From Mucilaginibacter saanensis (GTDB taxonomy: Bacteria > Bacteroidota > Bacteroidia > Sphingobacteriales > Sphingobacteriaceae): a stretch of 64,000 bases of DNA. Positions 29,763 through 37,493 of the stretch are shown here, piece after piece (the first letter of the stretch is position 1; the number at the start of each line of letters is the position of its first letter). Under the pieces are notes generated by a model that was not told the origin of the DNA, made no database searches, and worked only from the letters and a program-made list of their open reading frames with translations. The stretch covers positions 56,144 through 120,143 of the forward strand of contig NZ_JACHBZ010000009.1 of NCBI RefSeq assembly GCF_014200575.1, given 5' to 3'. A program made the translations under genes and the position numbers.

Positions 29763-30374
29763 ATGAAAAATAAAAAAAACTGGATTTTTATTTCGGTAAT
29801 TGTAGTTGTTTTATTAACAAGCTGGGCTATTTATTGTCTGTATCTTAATGCAGGAGATAATCAGGATGATGTAAAATTAGAGCTAATTAAGATATTAGCG
29901 GAAGGTGTGATTTTAGGGATATTGGGATTCTGGCTTAAATACCTGGTTGATGAAGCTACAAAAAAGCGGGAACAATTAAGGCAGGATGCTGAATTGCGGG
30001 CGAGATCTGAAAGGGAAAAAAAGAAGAAGCTGCTTAAGATTATGATAGATCTGAGAAATACATGCAAAAAAATACTCAAAACACTTGTGGATGATACCAG
30101 TAACAAGGCAGAGGAGATAATTACGTTGGGTGATGACTCTTATCAGGAATTACTGGATAAATGGAAAATGCAGGATTTTGATGACGATATTGATAAGGCA
30201 ACTGCATTATATGACGATCTTTATAAACAGTTGAAGGAAAATAATAGCCGCATAGATGAGGATAAGAAAGATTTAATAAAGCAGGAAGTGGAAAAGTGGA
30301 ACGATTACTATGAAGGAAAGATAAGGGCGTTAAATACAAATAGCAATAACTATTACTCGGTTTTGTGGAAATAA
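29763..30374 (+). CDS. Hypothetical membrane protein with coiled-coil cytoplasmic domain
   Basis: A 203-residue protein with two predicted membrane helices (about residues 7-27 and 43-64), followed by a Lys/Arg/Glu-rich helical domain (about 65-203) likely to form coiled coil. No family recognised. Its composition is AT-rich like the divergent 355-residue gene. A hairpin at 30383-30410 follows. This architecture is common in small membrane effectors and signalling partners, but nothing here shows such a role. Confidence 0.65.
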   Translation: MKNKKNWIFISVIVVVLLTSWAIYCLYLNAGDNQDDVKLELIKILAEGVILGILGFWLKYLVDEATKKREQLRQDAELRARSEREKKKKLLKIMIDLRNTCKKILKTLVDDTSNKAEEIITLGDDSYQELLDKWKMQDFDDDIDKATALYDDLYKQLKENNSRIDEDKKDLIKQEVEKWNDYYEGKIRALNTNSNNYYSVLWK

Positions 30375-30382
30375 TAAAAGAT

Positions 30383-30410
30383 AAGGTCCTGGCATAAAAG
30401 CCAGAACCTT
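30383..30410 (+). terminator. Hairpin after the small membrane protein gene
   Basis: Arms AAGGTCCTGGC and GCCAGAACCTT pair with one mismatch, six-base loop, nine bases past the stop. The following sequence is only moderately T-rich. Confidence 0.5.
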
Positions 30411-30640
30411 ACACTCTTTCTTACTTGTTACTTTCAAAAAATTCTCATTCGCTTCACTCGAATACGCTTTAAATCTTTTTTACTGAAAATACAGTTAAAA
30501 GTAATGAATTTTAATAGCAAAAGAAAGTAAGTGTATGATTTTCAGTGGAATATTTATAAGGTTACAAATGGCTTAACCTGCGATATAGTGACTTTGATAG
30601 TTAATCAATATGTTATAAAATAGAATTTACAATAATCTAT

Positions 30641-31189
30641 ATGAAAATATATACTAAAACAGGAGATAAGGGGTTTACATCATTAATAGGGGGGACCCGC
30701 GTTGCCAAACATCACTTGCGAATTGAAAGTTATGGTACTGTTGATGAACTGAACTCCTATATCGGCCTCATTCGTGATCAGGATATCAGTGCTCATGATC
30801 AGGAAATATTGAAGCAGATACAGGACAGGTTGTTTACTATAGGCTCCTCATTGGCGGCCGATCCGGAAAAGTCAAAAATGGTGATTCCTGATCTGCACAT
30901 GGCCGATGTGGAGCTACTGGAACGGGAAATGGACGCCATGAATGAAAAATTGCCTGAATTGCGTCATTTTATTTTGCCGGGAGGAAGTAATGCCATTTCG
31001 TTTTGCCATATTGCAAGATGTATTTGCCGCCGTGCCGAAAGAATCACCGTTCACCTGGCCGAAGAAAGTACAGTTGACGAAAAAGTGAATATTTATCTGA
31101 ACAGGTTGAGCGATTACCTGTTCACATTGGCACGCAAAATTGGAAATGCGCATAAAATACCTGAAAATCAATGGATACCCCGCATTTGA
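30641..31189 (+). CDS. Cob(I)yrinic acid a,c-diamide adenosyltransferase (PduO/MMAB type)
   Basis: A 182-residue trimeric ATP:cob(I)alamin adenosyltransferase that makes adenosylcobalamin. The N-terminal KIYTKTGDKGFTSLIGG ATP-binding loop, GTVDELNSYIGL, and the C-terminal RCICRRAERI motif are the signature of the PduO/MMAB type. No cobalamin riboswitch features (such as a GCCACTG box) are visible upstream, and no B12 gene is adjacent, which fits a scavenging role. Confidence 0.93.
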   Translation: MKIYTKTGDKGFTSLIGGTRVAKHHLRIESYGTVDELNSYIGLIRDQDISAHDQEILKQIQDRLFTIGSSLAADPEKSKMVIPDLHMADVELLEREMDAMNEKLPELRHFILPGGSNAISFCHIARCICRRAERITVHLAEESTVDEKVNIYLNRLSDYLFTLARKIGNAHKIPENQWIPRI

Positions 31190-31279
31190 AAATTTGAAAA
31201 AAAATATTGATATTCCAATTGAAAATATTATACTTTTGCGAAAAAGTTAATTTACTGAAATAAATATAAATAGAGAAAC

Positions 31280-31501
31280 ATGTATTGGACACTTGAACTG
31301 GCATCTCACCTTGAAGATGCGCCCTGGCCCGCAACAAAAGATGAATTAATTGACTACGCTATTCGTTCAGGAGCTCCTGTGGAGGTTATTGAAAACCTGC
31401 AGGCACTGGAAGACGATGGTGAACCGTATGAAAATATTGAAGAAATATGGCCGGATTATCCGACTAAAGACGATTTCTTTTTTAACGAAGACGAATATTA
31501 A
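31280..31501 (+). CDS. DUF2795 domain-containing protein
   Basis: A 73-residue acidic protein of the DUF2795 family, strongly conserved in Bacteroidota: WTLELASHLEDAPWPATKDELIDYA is followed by GAPxEVIENLQALED and the C-terminal EEIWPDYP. Function unknown. A -7 box TACTTTTG lies at 31231-31238 with about 40 bases of leader. Confidence 0.88.
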   Translation: MYWTLELASHLEDAPWPATKDELIDYAIRSGAPVEVIENLQALEDDGEPYENIEEIWPDYPTKDDFFFNEDEY

Positions 31502-31605
31502 CAGCATTCAAAAACCCTTTTATAAAGAGTTTTTTTATAAGCACTACTTTTTGGAATGATTTTAGTAATAGGCTTAACACGATTATCACTTAAAAACATA
31601 TCAAC

Positions 31606-31755
31606 ATGAGAGGCTTATTGTACATTATCGCTGTGATCCTGGTAATAGGATGGTTATTCGGAGCATTTATTCACCCGTTTGGTGGTGGGTTAATCCACAT
31701 ACTTTTAGTTATAGCTATTATAGCTGTGCTTTTAGGGGTTATACGCCGGGCGTAA
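31606..31755 (+). CDS. Small lmo0937-type membrane protein
   Basis: A 49-residue hydrophobic protein starting MRGLLYIIAVILVIGWLFG and ending LLGVIRRA. Two membrane helices (about 4-20 and 28-45) are joined by a Gly-rich turn, the pattern of the short lmo0937 family found in many bacteria and often linked to stress. It lies 104 bases after the DUF2795 gene and is followed by a terminator hairpin. Confidence 0.75.
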   Translation: MRGLLYIIAVILVIGWLFGAFIHPFGGGLIHILLVIAIIAVLLGVIRRA

Positions 31756-31789
31756 ACCATCTATCTACTCCTTCAGGAATGGAAATTAT

Positions 31790-31818
31790 AAAGCCATTGG
31801 TCTTAGGCCAGTGGCTTT
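31790..31818. terminator. Terminator hairpin shared by convergent genes
   Basis: Arms AAAGCCATTGG and CCAGTGGCTTT (one mismatch) followed by a T-run on the plus strand. It ends the small membrane-protein unit and overlaps the last codons of ispD on the other strand. Confidence 0.7.
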
Positions 31819-32531
31819 TTGTTTAAAAGCAGTTCGGCAATTGCTATATCTTCGGCAAAAGTGATCTTGATATTTTGATGGTCGCCTTCGGTAAGCTGTA
31901 TATCGGTGCCGTATTGCTCCACCACACTGGCATCATCTGTAAAGTTTTCAGTATAGGGTTGCTGGTACGCTTTTTTTAGCAAACGGGCTTTAAACGTTTG
32001 CGGGGTTTGTATCAGGTAAATCTGATCACGCAACAAGCTTATTGATTTGCCATTCACCACCTGTCTTACCGAGTCGCGGCTTTTAACGGCCGTAACGGCA
32101 TTTCCATATTTTGCGGCATGTTGGTATGATGTTTCAATAATCTGCCGGCTGGTGAGCGGACGCACCGCATCATGAACAGCTATCAGGGCCTCGTCATTAT
32201 CTGGTATTTGATCCAATCCGTTTTTTACCGAATGGAAGCGGGTTTCGCCGCCGGTTACTAAAAGATGGGGTTGTGTAAAATGGTGTACGTCGCAAAGCTG
32301 TTGCCAGTAGGCATGGTAGCTCGCCGGTAAAACAAGTATAATATCCGGGGTTACGCATGTTTGCTGAAAAGCCTTGATGGTATGCATTAAAACAGGCAGG
32401 CCGTTAAGTAACAAAAACTGTTTTGGAACTGCCGATTGCATTCTGGTGCCTGAACCTCCGGCTACGATGATAGCATAGTTTTTTGCAGATGAGGAAGCTG
32501 AACTCTGAGATGCGGGACTTTGATCTGTCAT
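31803..32531 (-). CDS. ispD: 2-C-methyl-D-erythritol 4-phosphate cytidylyltransferase
   Basis: A 242-residue enzyme of the non-mevalonate isoprenoid pathway that couples MEP with CTP. The nucleotide-binding IIVAGGSGTRMQSAVPKQFL (about residues 22-41) and VHDAVRPLTS (about 120-129) are diagnostic. About 20 residues rich in Ser/Ala precede the core, slightly longer than usual. Its 3' end is overlapped by a terminator hairpin. Confidence 0.95.
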   Translation of the reverse strand: MTDQSPASQSSASSSAKNYAIIVAGGSGTRMQSAVPKQFLLLNGLPVLMHTIKAFQQTCVTPDIILVLPASYHAYWQQLCDVHHFTQPHLLVTGGETRFHSVKNGLDQIPDNDEALIAVHDAVRPLTSRQIIETSYQHAAKYGNAVTAVKSRDSVRQVVNGKSISLLRDQIYLIQTPQTFKARLLKKAYQQPYTENFTDDASVVEQYGTDIQLTEGDHQNIKITFAEDIAIAELLLNKKPLA

Positions 32532-32587
32532 TAGTGAATTCCTGGTATATAATATGTTACCATGACGTATTTGTTAAACCGTATGAA

Positions 32588-32619
32588 GACTTACGAAGTT
32601 TTTAAAAACTTCGTAAGTC
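32588..32619. repeat. Perfect 32-base palindrome, ACTTACGAAG family
   Basis: GACTTACGAAGTTTTT followed directly by its complement, no loop. Located between queA and ispD. Same family as 9157-9189 and 49721-49753. Confidence 0.7.
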
Positions 32620-32724
32620 TTTTATCAGCGCGGATGAGCCTTTTTTAATTTTAGAGTTCACCTGGTTTTAAATTATTCAGAGTAACAATTTCTATAAGTT
32701 TTGTCAAATCTAAAACAAAAAAAA

Positions 32725-32753
32725 TGAGATATGAGGTTTAATCTCATATCTCA
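32725..32753 (-). terminator. Rho-independent terminator after queA
   Basis: Perfect 11-base arms (TGAGATATGAG and complement), seven-base loop, followed on the minus strand by a run of eight T. Confidence 0.85.
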
Positions 32754-32776
32754 AGTTGTATATCTGGTAGTTGCTT

Positions 32777-33826
32777 TTAGATAATCAGCATGGCATCGCC
32801 ATAGCTGTAAAAGCGGTATTTTTCTTTTACTGCAACTTCGTAAGCGTTCATTACATGTTCGTAACCTCCAAAGGCACATACCATCATCAACAGGGTTGAC
32901 TCAGGTGTATGGAAGTTGGTGATCATGGTGTTTGCAATGCTAAAATCATACGGAGGGAAAATGAATTTGCTGGTCCAGTCGTTAGCGGCTTTTAGTGTTT
33001 TACCTGCAGATACGGCCGATTCAATGGTACGCATAGAAGTAGTACCCACAGCGCAAATGCGTTTTTTACGTTCAATGCCCCTGTTTACAATGTCAGCTTG
33101 TTTTTGTTCAATGATGAATTGCTCAGAGTCCATTTTATGCTTGGTTAAATCCTCTACCTCAACCGGGCGGAAAGTTCCTAACCCAACATGCAGGGTAACC
33201 TCTGCAAACTCAACACCTTTAAGTTCAAGGCGTTTCATTAGCTCGCGGCTAAAGTGTAAGCCTGCGGTAGGGGCAGCAACGGCACCTTCGTGTTTAGCAA
33301 AAATAGTTTGGTAACGTTCTTTATCTTCGGCAGTAGCTTTACGTTTAATGTATTTAGGTAGTGGTGTTTCGCCTAATATTTCAACGTTTCTGCGAAACTC
33401 TTCTTCGGTACCATCAAACAAAAAGCGGATGGTACGGCCACGTGAAGTAGTATTATCAACAACCTCGGCAATTAAAAGGTCATCATCGCCAAAGTATAAT
33501 TTATTACCCACACGTATTTTACGGGCCGGATCAACCAGTACATCCCATAAACGGAGTTCTTTGTTTAACTCGCGAAGTAAAAATACTTCAATGGTAGCTC
33601 CTGTTTTTTCTTTATTTCCATATAAACGCGCAGGGAATACTTTGGTGTTGTTCAGGATCATGACATCCTGGTCATCAAAATAATCTAAAACGTCTTTAAA
33701 TATTTTATGCTCAATTTTTCCTGAGTCCTTATGTAAAACCATTAAACGCGCTTCGTCGCGGGTTGCGGATGGGTTATGTGCTATTAATGACTCCGGTAAA
33801 TTGAATTTGAATTGAGATAATTTCAT
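32777..33826 (-). CDS. queA: S-adenosylmethionine:tRNA ribosyltransferase-isomerase
   Basis: A 349-residue enzyme that transfers the ribosyl moiety of SAM to preQ1 in tRNA, giving epoxyqueuosine. The start [27 protein letters not shown], the central [13 protein letters not shown] and [11 protein letters not shown], and [13 protein letters not shown] near the C-terminus are all family blocks. A -7 box TACATTTG (33860-33853) lies 27 bases upstream on the minus strand. No preQ1 riboswitch is apparent. Confidence 0.96.
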   Translation of the reverse strand: MKLSQFKFNLPESLIAHNPSATRDEARLMVLHKDSGKIEHKIFKDVLDYFDDQDVMILNNTKVFPARLYGNKEKTGATIEVFLLRELNKELRLWDVLVDPARKIRVGNKLYFGDDDLLIAEVVDNTTSRGRTIRFLFDGTEEEFRRNVEILGETPLPKYIKRKATAEDKERYQTIFAKHEGAVAAPTAGLHFSRELMKRLELKGVEFAEVTLHVGLGTFRPVEVEDLTKHKMDSEQFIIEQKQADIVNRGIERKKRICAVGTTSMRTIESAVSAGKTLKAANDWTSKFIFPPYDFSIANTMITNFHTPESTLLMMVCAFGGYEHVMNAYEVAVKEKYRFYSYGDAMLII

Positions 33827-33939
33827 GCTTGTATTTATGAATTTTCAGGGCGCAAATGTATTGATTTTTTTTGTTACTTTCACGGATTTTTTTATGAACC
33901 ATTCATTTAGCAATTATTCAGTTAAATCAAAAAATAATG

Positions 33940-33964
33940 TAACTTAACAACTGTAACACCGTCT
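33940..33964 (+). promoter_or_regulatory. ECF-sigma-like promoter before ABC permease
   Basis: GTAAC (33940-33944), 16 bases, CGTC (33961-33964), about 100 bases before the permease ATG. The spacing and both boxes match those in front of the GIN-domain genes at 39563, 45581 and 46351. Confidence 0.5.
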
Positions 33965-34066
33965 AAAAAACAAAATATTCAGTACCGGTTCATTAAATCG
34001 ATCATATTGCTGAAGGCCATAGCCAATGCAACTGGATGATTAACCATTGAGATCAAAATAAGTTGT

Positions 34067-35314
34067 ATGCTATTTTTAAAACTTTTCGGAGAAAGCTTTC
34101 TGTTTGCTTATGATGCCTTAAGGCAAAACAAATTGCGAACCATGCTTTCCTTGCTTGGGGTAACTATTGGCATATTTACTATTATAGCTGTTTTTTCGGC
34201 CGTTGATACGCTGCGTAATAATCTTCAAAAGAGCGTTGATAAATTAGGTAACAACAGTGTTTATATTGAAAAATGGCCGTGGGTAGGCGGTAACGATTTT
34301 CCGTGGTGGAAATACCTGCAAAGACCAGTGTCAGACCTCAGAGATTTTAATGAACTTACCCGCCGCAGTCAAACTGCTGCAGCTTTATCATACGAGATAA
34401 ACATTGATAACCGCACCATTAAATATAAAAGCAATACGGTTGATGGCGCCCAGATAGATGCTTCATCAAAAGACCACGACAAAACCTGGAACTTTGACTT
34501 TGCCAGCGGCAGGTATTTTACCGAGATAGAATCAAAAAATGGCTCGCCGGTGGTTAATATTGGTTATGATATAGCACAAAACCTGTTTCCGGACGGCGAT
34601 GCCGTGGGCAAAAAAATTAAGGTAATGGGCCGTTATGTTACCGTGGTTGGGGTTTTTTCAAAACAGGGTAAGGATATGCTGAATATATCAACAGATAAGG
34701 AGGTTTTACTGCCGCTTAATTTTGCCCATAATTTGATTGATATACAGAATGAAAAATACAGGCCGTCTATCATTGTGCGCGGCAAAAAAGGTATCCCTGT
34801 TGATGATGTGGAGAGCGAATTGCAGGGGCTCATGCGCTCTATCAGGAGTTTAAGGCCCGGCCAGGAAGATAATTTTTCATTAAACAGAACCACTATGCTC
34901 ACCAATGCGCTTGACGATCTTTTCAGCATTGTAAATAAAGGAGGCTTTATCATTGGTTTGTTCTCAATGCTGGTTGGCGGTTTTGGTATCGCCAATATCA
35001 TGTTTGTATCGGTAAAGGAGCGTACCAATATTATAGGTATCCAAAAATCATTGGGCGCCAAAAATTATTTTATACTGCTGCAGTTTTTAATTGAATCTAT
35101 AGTGCTTTGTTTATTGGGTGGCCTGGTAGGCCTGGTGCTGGTGTACTTTTTAACCTTTGGTATTAAGGCCGCGTTGGATGTACAGGTGATACTGGATATT
35201 AAAAATATTGCAAAGGGCTTAGGGTTTTCATTAGGAATAGGTGTAATTTCGGGCATTATTCCGGCGTATTTTGCTTCACGGCTTGATCCTGTTGAGGCTA
35301 TACGTACAAACTAA
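34067..35314 (+). CDS. ABC transporter permease, MacB/LolC type
   Basis: A 415-residue permease with an N-terminal helix (about 20-42), a MacB-type periplasmic domain (about 45-275) and three C-terminal helices of the FtsX domain (about 288-400) with GIANIMFVSVKERTNIIGIQKSLGA, the coupling-helix signature. It lacks a fused ATPase and so needs a partner such as the ATPase at 24189 (inference). An ECF-like promoter precedes it. A DUF3347 lipoprotein follows after 12 bases, probably in the same operon. Confidence 0.9.
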   Translation: MLFLKLFGESFLFAYDALRQNKLRTMLSLLGVTIGIFTIIAVFSAVDTLRNNLQKSVDKLGNNSVYIEKWPWVGGNDFPWWKYLQRPVSDLRDFNELTRRSQTAAALSYEINIDNRTIKYKSNTVDGAQIDASSKDHDKTWNFDFASGRYFTEIESKNGSPVVNIGYDIAQNLFPDGDAVGKKIKVMGRYVTVVGVFSKQGKDMLNISTDKEVLLPLNFAHNLIDIQNEKYRPSIIVRGKKGIPVDDVESELQGLMRSIRSLRPGQEDNFSLNRTTMLTNALDDLFSIVNKGGFIIGLFSMLVGGFGIANIMFVSVKERTNIIGIQKSLGAKNYFILLQFLIESIVLCLLGGLVGLVLVYFLTFGIKAALDVQVILDIKNIAKGLGFSLGIGVISGIIPAYFASRLDPVEAIRTN

Positions 35315-35326
35315 TGCCCAAAAAGA

Positions 35327-35854
35327 ATGAAGATTATTAACAGCGTACTTATTTTTAGTTTCATAATTGCCGTATCGGCATGTAAACAAGCCGGTAAACC
35401 ATCAGCTGATGCCGCAGCAAAAACCGATAGCAGTAAAACTATAATTGCTCAGGTAGCCGATACCGCCAACACTGCTGAAGTATTTAATACCTACATCGGG
35501 TTAAAAAATCAGTTTATCAAATCGAGTGTTACGGGTATTAAAAGTACAGCAGCCCTGCTTGAAGATAAGCTTGCAGGTATTAAAGGTTGTACAGAAACGG
35601 CCACGCTTGCCCACCAGATAGCAACATCAACCGATATAAAAGCGCAGCGCAGTGCTTTTATAATATTGAGTAAAGATGTAATTACCTTAATAAAGGGTGC
35701 CAAATTTAAAACGGCTCCTATTTATGTTGATTACTGCCCTATGGCCGATGAGGGTAAAGGCGCTTACTGGCTGTCAGTAAACAAGGCAATTGAAAATCCA
35801 TACTTTCCGGAACACATGAAAGAATGTGGCCAGGTTAAAGAACAGATCAATTAA
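35327..35854 (+). CDS. DUF3347 domain-containing lipoprotein
   Basis: A 175-residue lipoprotein (signal ends AVSAC, lipid Cys about residue 19). The DUF3347 domain runs from about 47 to 172 and ends in the invariant YCPMADEGKGAYWLS and NPYFPEHMKECGQV block with two Cys. In Bacteroidota this domain often occurs with copper or heavy-metal efflux parts, where the Cys/Met residues may bind metal (known association; role here is inference). It follows the permease by 12 bases. Confidence 0.88.
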   Translation: MKIINSVLIFSFIIAVSACKQAGKPSADAAAKTDSSKTIIAQVADTANTAEVFNTYIGLKNQFIKSSVTGIKSTAALLEDKLAGIKGCTETATLAHQIATSTDIKAQRSAFIILSKDVITLIKGAKFKTAPIYVDYCPMADEGKGAYWLSVNKAIENPYFPEHMKECGQVKEQIN

Positions 35855-35935
35855 TTGATTTTTATTATTTTTTCTGCAGGCTTAGCAATGCATTAAGCGT
35901 TAATGTTTATTTAATGAATAATTGATGCATTAGGA

Positions 35936-35966
35936 TTAGCAAAACTGTGGTAAATTAATAGATTTG
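35936..35966 (+). promoter_or_regulatory. Candidate promoter upstream of citrate synthase
   Basis: TTAG (35936-35939), 19 bases, TAGATTTG (35959-35966), one mismatch from the -33 consensus. A second -7 box TACATTTG (36024-36031) lies nearer the gene with a poorer -33. Two start sites are possible. Confidence 0.4.
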
Positions 35967-36051
35967 CACATAAAATTTACAAACAGTAAATGATCTTAAC
36001 GGTTATTAGTACTTAAGATTAATTACATTTGTTGCAGATACAAATATTTCT

Positions 36052-37338
36052 ATGGCGGAAACAGCACAACTAAAAATTGGTGATAAAACATTTGACCTCC
36101 CGGTAATAGAGGGCACAGAAGGTGAAAAGGCTATTGATATTTCTAAACTCCGGGACCTGAGCGGTTACGTAACTCTTGATATCGGTTATAAAAATACGGG
36201 AGCAACAAAAAGCGCTATTACTTTTTTAGATGGCGAAAAAGGAATATTAAAATACCGCGGTTATCCGATTGAAGAACTGGCTGAAAATTCGAGCTTTATT
36301 GAAGTTGCCTATCTGCTGATTTATGGCGAATTGCCTACAGCCGAACAGTTAACCGCTTTTCAGTATGAGCTAAGCCGCCATACACTGGTACATGAGGATA
36401 TGAAGAAGTTTTTTGATGGTTTCCCATCAAAATCACATCCAATGGGGCAGTTGTCGTCATTGGTATCGGCCTTATCAGCCTTTTATCCTGAATCCTTAAA
36501 ACCTGCCCAAACTACTGAAGAGCTTAACCTGAGCATTATTAAAATGCTGGCAAAAATGGCTACCGTAGTATCATGGATCTATAAGAAATCATTAGGTCAT
36601 CCGGTTATCTATCCTAAAAATAAATACGATTACGTTACCAACTTTATGTATATGACCTTTGGGCAGCGTACAGAAGATATTGTGATTGATCCGGTTGTGG
36701 TAAGCGCCATGAACAAGCTGCTGATATTACATGCAGATCATGAGCAAAACTGTTCAACCTCAACAGTGCGTATTGTAGGTTCGTCAGAGTCAAATATTTA
36801 TGCTTCTGTATCAGCCGGTATATCCGCTTTGTGGGGCCCGCTGCATGGTGGTGCAAACCAGGCAGTAATTGAAATGTTGGAGAAGATTAAAGATGATGGC
36901 GGCGATACGGATAAATGGATAGCCAAAGCAAAAGATAAAAATGATCCGTTCCGTTTAATGGGATTTGGTCACCGCGTATATAAAAACTTTGATCCGCGTG
37001 CTAAGATCATTAAAAAGGCATGTGATGATATATTAGAAAAATTAGGTATTAATGACGAAGTGCTGGAGATAGCTAAAAAGCTGGAAGAAGTAGCGTTAAA
37101 AGATCCTTATTTTGTTGAGCGCAAGCTGTATCCGAATGTTGACTTTTATTCGGGCATTATTTATCGCGCTTTAGGTTTCCCTACAGATATGTTTACCGTA
37201 TTATTTGCTTTGGGCCGCTTACCGGGCTGGATTGCACAGTGGAAAGAGATGAAAGAAAATAAAGAACCTATTGGTCGCCCGCGTCAGATTTATACCGGCG
37301 CAACCGATAAGGAATATGTTGATATAGAAAAAAGATAA
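36052..37338 (+). CDS. gltA: Citrate synthase
   Basis: A 428-residue type II (hexameric, Gram-negative-type) citrate synthase condensing acetyl-CoA with oxaloacetate. It shows the N-terminal beta-strand domain (about 1-55), GILKYRGYPIEELAE, the catalytic-His block ALWGPLHGGANQAV and the FGHRVYKNFDPRAK active-site segment. The length equals E. coli GltA. The type II form is usually NADH-inhibited in proteobacteria; not shown here. A terminator follows. Confidence 0.96.
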   Translation: MAETAQLKIGDKTFDLPVIEGTEGEKAIDISKLRDLSGYVTLDIGYKNTGATKSAITFLDGEKGILKYRGYPIEELAENSSFIEVAYLLIYGELPTAEQLTAFQYELSRHTLVHEDMKKFFDGFPSKSHPMGQLSSLVSALSAFYPESLKPAQTTEELNLSIIKMLAKMATVVSWIYKKSLGHPVIYPKNKYDYVTNFMYMTFGQRTEDIVIDPVVVSAMNKLLILHADHEQNCSTSTVRIVGSSESNIYASVSAGISALWGPLHGGANQAVIEMLEKIKDDGGDTDKWIAKAKDKNDPFRLMGFGHRVYKNFDPRAKIIKKACDDILEKLGINDEVLEIAKKLEEVALKDPYFVERKLYPNVDFYSGIIYRALGFPTDMFTVLFALGRLPGWIAQWKEMKENKEPIGRPRQIYTGATDKEYVDIEKR

Positions 37339-37379
37339 TTTTAAATCCATAGTTAACGGGCGCAAGCTACGTTGATAAG

Positions 37380-37416
37380 AAAAACAGCGGTGATCAAATC
37401 ATCGCTGTTTTTTTTA
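37380..37416 (+). terminator. Terminator after citrate synthase
   Basis: Stem AAACAGCGGTGAT with ATCATCGCTGTTT (one wobble pair), short loop, then a run of T. Confidence 0.8.
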
Positions 37417-37475
37417 TAAAATGCTTTTAAAATCACTTCCTGAGGCAAAATTTAACCTTTTTGCTTTTCTTGGTT

Positions 37476-37483
37476 TATATTTG
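37476..37483 (+). promoter_or_regulatory. -7 box immediately upstream of recQ
   Basis: TATATTTG fits TAnnTTTG and ends ten bases before the recQ ATG, so the leader would be only a few bases. The -33 region has TTTA at 37451 but spacing 21. Confidence 0.4.
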
Positions 37484-37493
37484 AATCTGCCGC

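Noticed and set aside
29763..30374. Toxin-antitoxin pair with 28572-29639
   Set aside because: Both genes are too long and are divergent with separate promoters; nothing resembles a known toxin or antitoxin fold. It is kept only as an unknown module.
30375..30640. Cobalamin riboswitch before the adenosyltransferase gene
   Set aside because: No B12-box-like conserved sequence was seen; the region is AT-rich with one terminator-like hairpin.
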